Under the pieces are notes generated by a model, which saw only the letters and a list, made by a program, of their open reading frames with translations, searched no databases and had not been told where the DNA came from. A program made the translations under genes and the position numbers. A DNA stretch of 64,000 nucleotides from Amphibacillus cookii. GTDB lineage: Bacteria; Bacillota; Bacilli; Bacillales; Amphibacillaceae. Within the stretch, counting starts at the first letter, position 1. Each line of letters opens with the position of its first letter. This document shows, one piece after another, positions 29,590-37,948 of the stretch. Location of the stretch: NCBI RefSeq assembly GCF_016908375.1, contig NZ_JAFBDS010000006.1, positions 1 to 64,000 on the forward strand, written 5' to 3'.

Positions 29590-30291
29590 ATGTCTGCAAT
29601 ATTAAGTGCTCTTACCCTTCTGATAAAAGATGCGCTTTTTTTTGTGTCTTACGTTAAAAATCATGCGTTTCCGCAGCCTTTAGATCAAAAAGAAGAGATC
29701 AAGTATTTAGAACAGATGTTACAAGGTAGTATTGAAGCAAGAAATAAACTTATCGAACACAACTTAAGGTTAGTCGCTCACATCGTAAAAAAATTCGAAA
29801 ATACTGGCGAGGATAATGAAGATCTTATATCTATAGGTACGATTGGACTCATTAAAGGAATCGAAAGCTATTCTCCTAACAAAGGCACTAAGCTTGCTAC
29901 ATACGCAGCACGGTGCATAGAAAACGAAATACTTATGCATTTAAGATCTATAAAGAAGACAAAAAAAGATGTGTCCTTACAAGATCCAATTGGTCAAGAC
30001 AAAGAAGGAAATGAGATCAGCTTAATTGATATTTTGCAAGCAGAAAATGATGATATCGTTGATTACATTCAATTAAATTTAGAAGTAGAAAAAATAAGTA
30101 AATATCTATCCGTGCTTGATAAACGCGAAAAATTAGTCCTTATGAGCCGTTATGGATTAGGCATGGCAAAAGAGCGTACTCAAAAAGAAATAGCTCGCGA
30201 TTTAAATATTTCACGGAGCTATGTGTCTCGAATTGAAAAACGAGCTTTAATGAAGATTTTTCATGAGTATTACCGACAAGAAAAACGTTGA
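29590..30291 (+). CDS. sigK: Pro-sigma-K, late mother-cell sigma factor (uninterrupted)
   Basis: The 233-residue product is a full-length pro-sigma-K. Residues 1-20 form the hydrophobic pro-sequence, and the Ser20-Tyr21 junction ([14 protein letters not shown]) matches the SpoIVFB cleavage site of B. subtilis. Region 2 ([38 protein letters not shown]) and region 4 ([20 protein letters not shown]) are intact. The gene is not split by a skin element. The ATG at 29590 follows GGAGGTG; an upstream in-frame ATG lies before that site. Confidence 0.97.
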   Translation: MSAILSALTLLIKDALFFVSYVKNHAFPQPLDQKEEIKYLEQMLQGSIEARNKLIEHNLRLVAHIVKKFENTGEDNEDLISIGTIGLIKGIESYSPNKGTKLATYAARCIENEILMHLRSIKKTKKDVSLQDPIGQDKEGNEISLIDILQAENDDIVDYIQLNLEVEKISKYLSVLDKREKLVLMSRYGLGMAKERTQKEIARDLNISRSYVSRIEKRALMKIFHEYYRQEKR

Positions 30292-30320
30292 AATCCGAGT
30301 GCAGAAACACCCGGATTTTT
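30291..30320 (+). terminator. Intrinsic terminator of sigK
   Basis: AAATCCGaGTG at 30291-30301 pairs with CACcCGGATTT at 30308-30318, with a T-tract after it. Confidence 0.85.
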
Positions 30321-30386
30321 ATTTACATTATATTTGATCGAATAAATCACTTTATTAAATGAGGCTTCTCGAATATTCAAAGCTTC

Positions 30387-30590
30387 TTAGTCGGTATCCC
30401 CTTCTGAAATAGTATCAACCGATACACTCATTTCTTCTAAATGTTTAATAGTTAGTAGATTGTCCTTTTCATTACTGTATTCCTGAATGTGTAATAGATT
30501 CTCATAAGGGAACCTTTGGTAATAATGTTCGAAAACACAGTTATAGTTTGTATGGATCATCACTTTAAAGGAAATAAACACGAAAGGCAT
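30387..30590 (-). pseudogene. Possible 3' remnant of a membrane-protein gene
   Basis: The frame is open from a stop near 30632 and encodes about 80 residues. They begin with a hydrophobic stretch (TIFSPLIGFSLVMPFVFISF) and continue with a plausible soluble tail ending EGDTD. No ribosome site precedes the internal ATG at 30590. It looks like the C-terminal part of a longer protein whose 5' end is lost. A chance open frame is the alternative. Family not recognised. Confidence 0.3.
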
Positions 30591-30769
30591 AACGAGAGAA
30601 AAGCCAATTAACGGTGAAAAAATAGTTCTGAGTCAAATGTTGGGGTGAGCTACACGCTCACTCCTCATTCATGCAGCCCGAACATTGATAATGATTCACC
30701 ATCTGAACTCTCTCATAAAAAGTATCGCAACAATTTTACAGTACGGACATTTTTGCTCCCTTACGAACA

Positions 30770-30795
30770 AAAACCTTTTGTCAAAACTCACCCTT
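30770..30795 (+). repeat. 26-base repeat, copy A
   Basis: Starts AAAACCTTTTGTCAAAACTC. It recurs with two differences at 31455-31480 in the same orientation. Copy A directly abuts the stop codon of the membrane-protein gene at 30796. Confidence 0.7.
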
Positions 30796-31134
30796 TTATT
30801 TCTCATTCTGATCCTTTTTACTTCTCTTGACCGGATACAGATAATAAATTGCAATAACCAATGAAATGAAAACAATCCAAACAAATACTGCCCCTAAACT
30901 TTCATTAACAAATGATAAAGCGATTCCCAAAGCACTTATGAAAGTAAAATAATAAAATACAAATCTTGTCCGCTTGATCGTTGCCTCAAAATCATAATTC
31001 TCTCTTTTTCCCACCAATATATGAAACCAAAGATTTAATCTTTTTACTTTTTCTTTATCTAACACCGAATACAGTATCGAAAGTATCGCGCTGACCACTA
31101 AAATGACCACCAATAATTCTAAATCGATATTCAT
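30796..31134 (-). CDS. Small hypothetical membrane protein
   Basis: The 112-residue product has one N-terminal hydrophobic segment (about 5-22, ELLVVILVVSAILSILYSV) and two more near 62-105, with a Lys/Asp-rich tail. Start at 31134 (MNIDLELL) is chosen because GGGGAG lies eight bases upstream. A degraded small membrane gene precedes it, and an extended -10 promoter lies further upstream. Family and function not recognised. Confidence 0.6.
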   Translation of the reverse strand: MNIDLELLVVILVVSAILSILYSVLDKEKVKRLNLWFHILVGKRENYDFEATIKRTRFVFYYFTFISALGIALSFVNESLGAVFVWIVFISLVIAIYYLYPVKRSKKDQNEK

Positions 31135-31150
31135 CTTAACCACTCCCCAG

Positions 31151-31301
31151 TTAAATCTGAATTTCCCTTTCTTTAATCAAACCATATAAAAGCACAACGA
31201 CACTTACGATTAAAGGAGCCGTCTGCAATCCGTCAAACCGATCTGTTAGTCTATCGAAAAATCAAATAAACCACTAACAAAAACAACCCCAACCTGGTCA
31301 T
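31151..31301 (-). pseudogene. Frameshifted small membrane-protein gene
   Basis: On the minus strand an ATG at 31301 opens MTRLGLFLLVVYLIFR then a stop. A -1 shift near that point continues as DRLTDRFDGLQTAPLIV and then VVVLLYGLIKEREIQI to a stop at 31151. Joined, this would be a protein of about 50 residues with two membrane segments. It ends just before the ribosome site of the gene at 30796-31134. The two halves fit well, but the call rests only on composition. Confidence 0.35.
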
Positions 31302-31348
31302 TTTATTCAAAATATAACCCCATACCACAAATAAAGTACACCAGATCC

Positions 31349-31357
31349 AGTATAGCA
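31349..31357 (-). promoter_or_regulatory. Extended -10 promoter for the small membrane genes
   Basis: On the minus strand: TGCTATACT, that is an extended TG plus -10 TATACT (31349-31354). It is about 48 bases before the frameshifted ORF. The -35 is weak. Confidence 0.4.
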
Positions 31358-31454
31358 AAACTAACTCAAAAAAATGTTGCAATTTGTCGATTGCACAAAT
31401 CTAAATTTACAAAAAAGCCCCTAGACTAATCCAAGATTAAGCCACAAGACATTT

Positions 31455-31480
31455 AAAACCTTTTATCAAAGCTCACCCTT
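31455..31480 (+). repeat. 26-base repeat, copy B
   Basis: Starts AAAACCTTTTATCAAAGCTC; two differences from copy A at 30770-30795. It lies four bases before the sigK-like fragment. The rest of 31302-31454 shows no gene apart from the promoter noted. Confidence 0.7.
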
Positions 31481-31484
31481 CAAT

Positions 31485-31522
31485 CGAAATACTTATGATT
31501 TTAAGATCTATAAAGAAAACAA
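31485..31522 (+). pseudogene. 38-base sigK-like fragment
   Basis: It matches sigK 29925-29962 with three differences in 38 bases. That segment encodes [12 protein letters not shown] of region 2; here the frame reads EILMILRSIKKT and then runs to a stop. No other part of sigK is recognisable beside it. It appears to be a remnant of a duplicated sigK segment. Confidence 0.65.
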
Positions 31523-31610
31523 TAACGGGATTATTATATTGAATATCATCGATGATCCTTTAGATATTGAAATGGGCGATTATTTCTAGGTGTTGATCTC
31601 TCGAAAAAAG

Positions 31611-31647
31611 ACAAACACAGCGGCTATAAGATAGCCGCTGTGTTTGT
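31611..31647. terminator. Strong bidirectional hairpin downstream of mtnN
   Basis: ACAAACACAGCGGCTA at 31611-31626 pairs perfectly with 31632-31647 across a five-base loop. T-rich tracts occur on both sides. It lies about 100 bases past mtnN. Confidence 0.85.
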
Positions 31648-31745
31648 TTGCTTATTGTGATTTATCTGTGATTGAAATTAATAGCCAACTCCTAATTATT
31701 CATGCTATTCCAAGTTTTATCATGCCATCGGTTACTATATAACCC

Positions 31746-32441
31746 TTAATGATATACACTAAGGACTTCCATAATTAATTTAGCCGCATGTGTCGCTGCT
31801 TGATCTAAAAACTCATCAAAAGATATAGCTGATTCTTTACCGGCAATATCTGAAAGGGCACGAATAACAACAAACGGGAGATCATATTGATAGCAAACTT
31901 GTCCAATAGCAACAGCTTCCATCTCCACAGCTATAATGTTTGGAATTTGACGCTGAACATAGGCTACTCTTTCAGGATCTTGCATAAAGGAATCGCCTGT
32001 GGCGATAAGGCCTCGTTTGCTTTTTACTTTACTCAACTTTTTATTAGCTTTCTCTACCGCCAATATTAAATTTAAATCTGCTGTATAATGCTCAGGCATG
32101 CTTGGTACTTGACCATATTTATAATCAAATGCTGTCACATCAACATCATGATGAACGACTTGCTCACCAATGACAATATCACCAACATCCAATTCTGGAT
32201 CTAGACCACCTGCTGAACCTGTATTAATAATAAGATCAGGTTGAAAACGCTCGACTAGTATAGTTGTTGCCATAGCTGCATTAACTTTTCCAATGCCTGA
32301 TTTAAGTAATACAATATCTTTACTTTTTAAACGTCCTTTAATAAACAAACAGTTTGCTATAACTTGTTCTGAATGAATATCCATTTCATTTTTTAATAAA
32401 GCTATCTCTTGATCCATAGCTCCTATAATGCCAATTAACAT
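31746..32441 (-). CDS. mtnN: 5'-methylthioadenosine/S-adenosylhomocysteine nucleosidase
   Basis: The 231-residue enzyme removes adenine from MTA and SAH, recycling SAM by-products. It starts MLIGIIGAMDQEIALL and shows GSAGGLDP, VEMEAVAIGQ and ALSDIAG (active-site Asp). It follows yrrS by about 20 bases. The methionine-cycle genes yrrT, mccA and mccB that accompany it in B. subtilis are missing. Confidence 0.97.
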   Translation of the reverse strand: MLIGIIGAMDQEIALLKNEMDIHSEQVIANCLFIKGRLKSKDIVLLKSGIGKVNAAMATTILVERFQPDLIINTGSAGGLDPELDVGDIVIGEQVVHHDVDVTAFDYKYGQVPSMPEHYTADLNLILAVEKANKKLSKVKSKRGLIATGDSFMQDPERVAYVQRQIPNIIAVEMEAVAIGQVCYQYDLPFVVIRALSDIAGKESAISFDEFLDQAATHAAKLIMEVLSVYH

Positions 32442-32462
32442 ATAAGTAAATGCTCCTTTTTA

Positions 32463-33146
32463 TCAATCTTCTTCATCTGCGTTAAATCGATGCATTTGAT
32501 CATGGCGATGCAATATGTCGACACGCTCTGGTTGCCATCCTTGATATTCTATCCATGTTATATATACACGAAAGTGCTCATCCATTCTTGCGTTAGAAAA
32601 AGTAGCAATCACACTTTTAGGACCATCACCAGACACCCATAAATAGTACATCTCTTCAATACCAACACCCGTAGCTAACTCAGCTGCTTGCATCATTTCA
32701 CGCCAATCCTGTGATGATTGATCCCATGTAATTTGATGCGGTTCTTCTTGTTGTGTACTTATCGGTTCCCAATTTGATGTATATGCATAGATGACATTGT
32801 CATCTTCCACATGATCAATAACATCTATCTCAGAATCATCAGGATATTGCTCGTCTCCCTCATTTGGTGGTTCTGTTTCATTTTCAAAGTTGTTATCATG
32901 ATCTGGTTGTTGGTCAGACGAATCGTCGTCCCCTTCAGCTTCCGGCTCACTGCGTTCGACTTCCCCACTATCATCTTGAGGGTCATTAACCAAATTAGCA
33001 TCCTCCCGATTGGAAAAAGCTAAAATCATTATAAATACAATGATTAAAACGGTCCCTATACCAATAAAAACTGACAGCCATTTGGTGTTTTTTCGTTTTT
33101 TTTCAAATCTGCCTAATCTGCTATAGGATTGTTCTTCGCTCTCCAC
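32463..33146 (-). CDS. yrrS: YrrS family membrane protein (DUF1510)
   Basis: The 227-residue protein has a basic cytoplasmic N terminus, one membrane segment (about 24-45, WLSVFIGIGTVLIIVFIMILAF), a long Asp/Glu-rich external linker (about 50-110) and a C-terminal folded domain (about 115-225) with WEPISTQQEEPHQ and WIEYQGWQPERV. Its role is not known. The usual partner pbpI (yrrR), found beside it in B. subtilis, is absent. Confidence 0.88.
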   Translation of the reverse strand: MESEEQSYSRLGRFEKKRKNTKWLSVFIGIGTVLIIVFIMILAFSNREDANLVNDPQDDSGEVERSEPEAEGDDDSSDQQPDHDNNFENETEPPNEGDEQYPDDSEIDVIDHVEDDNVIYAYTSNWEPISTQQEEPHQITWDQSSQDWREMMQAAELATGVGIEEMYYLWVSGDGPKSVIATFSNARMDEHFRVYITWIEYQGWQPERVDILHRHDQMHRFNADEED

Positions 33147-33213
33147 AAAAACGCCTCCTCTATTTATTATAATAGTATACGCGCATTCACCTTACAATCC
33201 CAAAAAACGTAAA

Positions 33214-33236
33214 AAGTGACGAAAAAATCGTCACTT
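33214..33236 (-). terminator. Intrinsic terminator of greA
   Basis: AAGTGACGA at 33214-33222 pairs with 33228-33236. The minus strand continues TTTTTACG. Confidence 0.85.
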
Positions 33237-33281
33237 AAAGAAAATGCCTTTATTTATATCTGAATTTTCATATCAATCCAA

Positions 33282-33758
33282 TTACTTCACACTGACAATT
33301 TTAACGTGCATGTCGCCACCTGGTGTAGGAACCGTTACTTCCTGCCCTATTTCACAACCAATTAAACTTTTAGCAATTGGTGAGTCATTCGAAATTTTAC
33401 CTTCAAATGGATCTGCTTCTGCGCTCCCAACAATGGTATATTCTTCTTCATCACCATCTGGTAATTCCTTAAATGTAACCGTTTTACCTAATGATACAAT
33501 ATCCGAATCAACATCATCATTCTCAATGATAACCGCATTTCTTATCATCATTTCAACTTGAGCAATTCGCGATTCAACAAATGCCTGCTCATCTTTCGCT
33601 GCATCATATTCAGAATTCTCTGACAAATCACCGAAGTCACGAGCAACTTTAATCCGTTCAACTACTTCAGGTCGTCTTACCGTTTTTAATTGTTCTAATT
33701 CATTAATAAGTTTTTCTTTACCTTCATGTGTCATATAATAGCTTTTTTCAGTAGCCAT
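33282..33758 (-). CDS. greA: Transcription elongation factor GreA
   Basis: The 158-residue factor rescues backtracked RNA polymerase. The N-terminal coiled coil carries the tip acidic pair in [17 protein letters not shown]. The C-terminal FKBP-like domain includes [18 protein letters not shown]. Terminators on both sides suggest a single-gene unit. Confidence 0.97.
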   Translation of the reverse strand: MATEKSYYMTHEGKEKLINELEQLKTVRRPEVVERIKVARDFGDLSENSEYDAAKDEQAFVESRIAQVEMMIRNAVIIENDDVDSDIVSLGKTVTFKELPDGDEEEYTIVGSAEADPFEGKISNDSPIAKSLIGCEIGQEVTVPTPGGDMHVKIVSVK

Positions 33759-33851
33759 TCACTACACTCCTTTAAGACCAAACCGTTTTATATTGTTTGT
33801 TTCATTGTTATTCTTAAGTAAAGCATTGTATGCTCAAAGCACTTAAAAATA

Positions 33852-33877
33852 TAGTAACGTCAACATTAACGTTACTA
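33852..33877 (-). terminator. Intrinsic terminator of udk
   Basis: TAGTAACGT at 33852-33860 pairs with 33869-33877. The minus strand continues ATATTTTTAAG. It sits in the 218-base gap between udk and greA. Confidence 0.7.
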
Positions 33878-33976
33878 ACCAATACTATGGCAGATTTTTA
33901 AATTAATTTCAATAGTTTTTTTAGAAAATTTTATATAGAGCATATTTGCTTAAGTAAGCGGTAAGTGCTCACAATA

Positions 33977-34615
33977 CTATTTTTTTCTGGATAAAATCGT
34001 TTCTACCTTCGTTGCCATTAAATCAATGGCGACATGATTTTCTCCACCTTCAGGAATAATGATATCGGCATAGCGTTTAGTCGGTTCAATAAATTGCAAA
34101 TGCATCGGTCTTACGACATTTAGATATTGATTAATAACGGAATCAATCGTTCGCCCGCGATCATTAATATCACGCAATAGCCTTCTAATAATACGCAAAT
34201 CAGGATCTGTATCAACAAATACTTTAATGTCCATCATGTCGATCAACCTTTGATCTTCCAAGATAAGAATACCTTCAAGAATAATGACTTCTTGAGGCTG
34301 TATAAACATCGTTTCTTCTGATCTCGTATGACGTTTAAAATCATATATAGGTTTATTTATCGATTGATGTGTTAATAATTTTTGCAGATGCTCGATAAGT
34401 AAATCATTATCAAATGCAAATGGGTGATCATAGTTTGTTTTCAATCGCTCTTCAAATGGCAAGTGTGATTGATCTTTATAATAAAAATCCTGCTCCATTA
34501 CAAGAATTGATTTATTAACAAATCGTTCGCAAATAGCTCGTGTTACAGATGTCTTTCCTGATCCAGATCCACCTGCTACACCTATTACTATCGGCTTATC
34601 ATTATTCACTTTCAT
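33977..34615 (-). CDS. udk: Uridine kinase
   Basis: The 212-residue P-loop kinase phosphorylates uridine and cytidine. It starts with [17 protein letters not shown] (Walker A) and shows [13 protein letters not shown] and ILEGILIL. It begins 12 bases after yrrM, so the two are co-transcribed. The U32 peptidases yrrN/yrrO that lie between them in B. subtilis are absent. Confidence 0.96.
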   Translation of the reverse strand: MKVNNDKPIVIGVAGGSGSGKTSVTRAICERFVNKSILVMEQDFYYKDQSHLPFEERLKTNYDHPFAFDNDLLIEHLQKLLTHQSINKPIYDFKRHTRSEETMFIQPQEVIILEGILILEDQRLIDMMDIKVFVDTDPDLRIIRRLLRDINDRGRTIDSVINQYLNVVRPMHLQFIEPTKRYADIIIPEGGENHVAIDLMATKVETILSRKK

Positions 34616-34627
34616 TATTTAACTCCT

Positions 34628-35266
34628 TTAGTGTCTTTTTGTTGTGATCGCTACTCCATCACCAATTGGAATAATAACTGTTTCATAGTGAGGATGCTCA
34701 CTTAACCATCGATTATAACGATCGATTTTTTTCGCTAAAGCTTGCATACGTTTAGAAGCATCACTTGCATCAATAACATATCCTTTGAATAAAACATTAT
34801 CAGTAATAATAACCCCATTACTTGTAACAAATTCAGAGAAACATTCGAAAAATCGCTGATTTTGGCCTTTGGCAGCATCAATAAATATCAAATCATAGGG
34901 GCCGCGTTTCTGAATATCACTTACACATTCTAGCGCATCTCCATATAATAAATCAATTTTTTTATTTTTGCTAAATTTTCCAACGTGCTGTTTTGCTTGC
35001 TCGTAGCGTGCTGAATCTCTTTCTATGGTTACAATAGTAGCGGATAAACAAGCGTCTTGCATTTGCAGTGCAGAGTAGCCAATCGCTGTTCCAATTTCTA
35101 ATATTTTTTTTGGTTGCTTTATTTTAACGATTTGCTTTAGAAAGGCAATGCCATCTCGTTCCATAATTGGAATACCGTTTTGTTCAGCCTCTTTTTCTAA
35201 TATGGAAGTCCAATTTGATGATGGCGGCTGTAAGGACTCTAAGTATGTTTTGAACAGATTGTTCAT
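34628..35266 (-). CDS. yrrM: Class I SAM O-methyltransferase YrrM (TrmR-type)
   Basis: The 212-residue methyltransferase shows ILEIGTAIGYSALQM (SAM motif), DLIFIDAAKGQ and VIITDNVLFKGYV, the pattern of the catechol/caffeoyl-CoA O-methyltransferase fold. B. subtilis YrrM is TrmR, which methylates 5-hydroxyuridine in tRNA; this assignment is carried over by synteny and similarity. Confidence 0.9.
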   Translation of the reverse strand: MNNLFKTYLESLQPPSSNWTSILEKEAEQNGIPIMERDGIAFLKQIVKIKQPKKILEIGTAIGYSALQMQDACLSATIVTIERDSARYEQAKQHVGKFSKNKKIDLLYGDALECVSDIQKRGPYDLIFIDAAKGQNQRFFECFSEFVTSNGVIITDNVLFKGYVIDASDASKRMQALAKKIDRYNRWLSEHPHYETVIIPIGDGVAITTKRH

Positions 35267-35393
35267 CTTAAGATTTCACCTCTGTTTCTTTCTCAAGCTT
35301 AATTTAGATTACTTAAATAGGTATTCAATAGCTTTTCCGGACTTAATGATGCTAAGTATCCATCACGATAACCTAGTCAATAACAACAGAGAA

Positions 35394-35424
35394 AATCAGG
35401 GATAAGCAATGCTTGTCCCTGATT
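35394..35424 (-). terminator. Intrinsic terminator of mltG
   Basis: AATCAGGGAtAAGC at 35394-35407 pairs with 35411-35424 with one mismatch. The minus strand continues TTTTC. Confidence 0.85.
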
Positions 35425-35429
35425 CAACC

Positions 35430-36656
35430 TTACAAGTCACGATCAAGATGTTCGTTTGCTAAATCTCGGTGCTCTTCAAATGTTTCTGAGTAATAAATTT
35501 CACCATCAGGCGCTGCAACAAAAAATAAATAATTTGTATCTGCAGGATTAAGTACAGCTCGTAAAGAACTTTCGCCAAAATTAGAGATAGGCCCTATTGG
35601 TAGACCTTGAATGTGATACGTATTATATGGTGACTCAATCTCTAGATCACTGAAAAAGACACGATCTCTGTGTTCTCCATGTGCATATAGTACAGTGGGG
35701 TCAGTTTCTAAGCGCATCCCTTCTTCAAGGCGATTGTAAAACACACCCGCGATAAGCATTCTTTCTTCTTCATCTCTTGCTTCACGTTCCACGAGTGAAG
35801 CAAATGTAAGCACGTCATGTACAGTAAAGTCATCTAAGTTATTTATTTCCTGATAGTAATCACTTAATACATCTTCTGTTTTATCCAACATAGAGGTAAC
35901 AATGTCATCAACAGAAGGATTTTCTTCATAAAAAGGGTAAGTGGCCGCAAATAAATACCCTTCTAAAGGATAACGAATGTCATCTTGCAGAATTTCATCA
36001 GACAATAAATTTGGATATTGATCAATTAACGATCTTATATATTCCTCATCTGCCATTGCCTCCATAAACGCATCTGCATCAACATTAGCATTATTCTCAT
36101 ATAGTTCTGCAATTTCTTCTAGCGTTCTGCCTTCAGGTATGGTCACATTGAACAACGCTTCTCTCATTACTGTACCCGACTGTAGTACTTCAGATACTTC
36201 AGCAAGCGTCATCGAAGGGGATAATTCGTATTCACCCGCTTGAAAATCACCCATATTATTAATTCTTGTATAGAGTTGGTAGATAAGAGCATTATTAATA
36301 ATCCCTTCCTCTTCTAACAAATTAGCAATATTAGAACTTGACGATCCTAAAGGAACTTCTACAGTGATAACCTCATCATTAGTTGAATCCACTGGTGATA
36401 AACCATTCATAATATATTTATACGCAGAGATGCCACCTATTACAATTAATGTAATGGACAAAATAATCACGGTAAGTACAATTTTTCTAACCGTAGTCAC
36501 TTCTTTGCCTTGTTGTAGAGCATTGTGCTCAGGTTCTATTTTAGTATCCTGATCTAAATTACTTTCATTTATTTGCTCATTATTTTCAATAATATCGGTG
36601 TTTTCTTGATTTTTATCTTTCTTTGTCTGATTTTGGTCTTGATCTGAATTGGTCAT
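35430..36656 (-). CDS. mltG: Endolytic murein transglycosylase MltG (YrrL)
   Basis: The 408-residue protein has a charged cytoplasmic N terminus (about 1-55), one membrane segment (about 57-80, VRKIVLTVIILSITLIVIGG), a LysM-like subdomain and the YceG catalytic domain. LASLVEREA contains the catalytic Glu; NTYHIQGLPIGPISN is another signature. It cuts nascent glycan strands at the membrane. A terminator and a 22-base palindrome lie upstream. Confidence 0.95.
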   Translation of the reverse strand: MTNSDQDQNQTKKDKNQENTDIIENNEQINESNLDQDTKIEPEHNALQQGKEVTTVRKIVLTVIILSITLIVIGGISAYKYIMNGLSPVDSTNDEVITVEVPLGSSSSNIANLLEEEGIINNALIYQLYTRINNMGDFQAGEYELSPSMTLAEVSEVLQSGTVMREALFNVTIPEGRTLEEIAELYENNANVDADAFMEAMADEEYIRSLIDQYPNLLSDEILQDDIRYPLEGYLFAATYPFYEENPSVDDIVTSMLDKTEDVLSDYYQEINNLDDFTVHDVLTFASLVEREARDEEERMLIAGVFYNRLEEGMRLETDPTVLYAHGEHRDRVFFSDLEIESPYNTYHIQGLPIGPISNFGESSLRAVLNPADTNYLFFVAAPDGEIYYSETFEEHRDLANEHLDRDL

Positions 36657-36781
36657 AATAAACCTCCTCCCTTCATCATCCGATTCATTATACTACAAAA
36701 AATGAGGTTTTATCTATATTTTTTACAATTTTTTATGTAAGGTTCGTTGTAAATTCTTTGAAAATGTATGTGTTAGCGACC

Positions 36782-36803
36782 TTAACCATTAGCTAATGGT
36801 TAA
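36782..36803. repeat. 22-base perfect palindrome upstream of mltG
   Basis: Each half is TTAACCATTAG, no spacer. It lies between the yrzB terminator and mltG, about 126 bases before the mltG start. It could be an operator for a dimeric regulator; no family is assigned. Confidence 0.7.
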
Positions 36804-36817
36804 TTACAATTAAAAAA

Positions 36818-36855
36818 CCCCCAAAAAGTTAGATTTTAATCTATCTTTCAGGGGG
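36818..36855 (-). terminator. Intrinsic terminator of the alaS-yrzL-ruvX-yrzB unit
   Basis: CCCCC at 36818-36822 pairs with 36851-36855, and AGATT with AATCT inside. On the minus strand TTTTTTAATTG follows. Confidence 0.85.
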
Positions 36856-36877
36856 AATCACATTTTTTCTATATTGT

Positions 36878-37156
36878 TTAAATATCTTCATCAATTAGTG
36901 TATTTAACATTTCTTCAACCATATCCCATTCTTCATCGGATTCGATTGCAAATAAAGCTAAATCGTCTTCACTTTCTTTTGCCTCATAGCGAAAAGCAAA
37001 GACTTCTTGCTCTTCATCATCTGTCTGTTCAACAGGTACGACAGCTAAATATGATTGGTTGTTTTGTTCAACATCAAAGGTGAACAAAACTTCAAACAGA
37101 TGTTCTTCTCCATTCTCATCTGGGATAATAATCCGTTCATTTTCTGATAATGTCAT
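36878..37156 (-). CDS. yrzB: DUF1292 protein YrzB
   Basis: The 92-residue acidic protein has the DUF1292 pattern (IIPDENGEEHLFEVLFTFDV; YLAVVPVEQ; EEWDMVEEMLNTLI). Function unknown. It follows ruvX and ends the alaS-yrzL-ruvX-yrzB string, as in B. subtilis. Confidence 0.93.
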   Translation of the reverse strand: MTLSENERIIIPDENGEEHLFEVLFTFDVEQNNQSYLAVVPVEQTDDEEQEVFAFRYEAKESEDDLALFAIESDEEWDMVEEMLNTLIDEDI

Positions 37157-37171
37157 TTTGACGACCTCCGT

Positions 37172-37585
37172 TTATTGGGCATCTAAATACCCTTGTAGAA
37201 TCATTACTGCTGCCATTTTATCAATGACTTTCTTCCGTTTATTGCGACTAACATCAGCTTCTAATAAAACGCGCTCAGCTGCCATTGTTGATAATCTTTC
37301 GTCCCAAAGTACTGTCTTTATATTATATTTTTCTTCTAAATAGTTGGCATATACTTGTGAGGTTTCTCCACGCTCACCGATTGAACCATTCATATGCTTA
37401 GGTAGTCCAATAACAATCTCTGAAATATCATGTTGTTCAAAAATTGCTATTAGTGCAGGATCAGCTGTGGTAAAATCCTTCTCATCCCATTTTATCGTTG
37501 TTATCCCTTGCGCTGTCCATCCTAAAGCATCACTTATTGCTACACCAATTGTTTTAGAGCCTACATCCAAACCCATTTTTTTCAT
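37172..37585 (-). CDS. ruvX: RuvX/YqgF family pre-16S rRNA nuclease (YrrK)
   Basis: The 137-residue RNase H-fold nuclease shows [16 protein letters not shown] (first catalytic Asp), [15 protein letters not shown] and LWDERLST. Homologues mature the 5' end of 16S rRNA or act on Holliday junctions. The start at 37585 (MKKMGLDVG) follows AAAGAGGTATAA; a longer in-frame opening lacks a ribosome site. Confidence 0.95.
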   Translation of the reverse strand: MKKMGLDVGSKTIGVAISDALGWTAQGITTIKWDEKDFTTADPALIAIFEQHDISEIVIGLPKHMNGSIGERGETSQVYANYLEEKYNIKTVLWDERLSTMAAERVLLEADVSRNKRKKVIDKMAAVMILQGYLDAQ

Positions 37586-37586
37586 T

Positions 37587-37853
37587 TTATACCTCTTTGT
37601 GTTGACTAATGTAATACTTGACGAGCTCTTCAATTAATTCATCACGATCAATACGTCTAATCATATTTCTTGCATCTTTATATCTTGGAATGTAGGCTGG
37701 ATCACCTGATAATAAATAACCGACAATTTGATTAATTGGATGATAACCTTTTTCCTGTAATGCTTGATAAACCGTTAGCAATACATCATTAACATTCTCT
37801 TCAATGGGCTCTTCGGAAAAGTCAAATTTCATGGTTTTATCCATTGAATCCAT
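37587..37853 (-). CDS. yrzL: IreB/ReoM family regulator (YrzL, DUF965)
   Basis: The 88-residue protein matches the IreB/ReoM family ([32 protein letters not shown]). In Listeria, ReoM is phosphorylated on Thr7 by PrkA and controls ClpCP degradation of MurA. Thr7 is present here with this start. The start at 37853 follows GGGGGTG; upstream sequence in frame has no family match. The symbol follows B. subtilis. Confidence 0.95.
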   Translation of the reverse strand: MDSMDKTMKFDFSEEPIEENVNDVLLTVYQALQEKGYHPINQIVGYLLSGDPAYIPRYKDARNMIRRIDRDELIEELVKYYISQHKEV

Positions 37854-37948
37854 GCATAACACCCCCGCATCATAAAATAAATCTATCCTATACTTTCTTA
37901 ATTCGCCACTTACTACCATTATACCTTTAAAAGATAATAAATAACAAG

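Noticed and set aside
29572-30291. A skin-type element interrupting sigK.
   Set aside because: sigK is a single uninterrupted frame with all regions; no recombinase gene is present in the window.
30645-30884. Two short open frames on opposite strands in the sigK-mtnN gap.
   Set aside because: They overlap the 3' end of the better-supported membrane-protein gene, lack ribosome sites and show no protein-like pattern.
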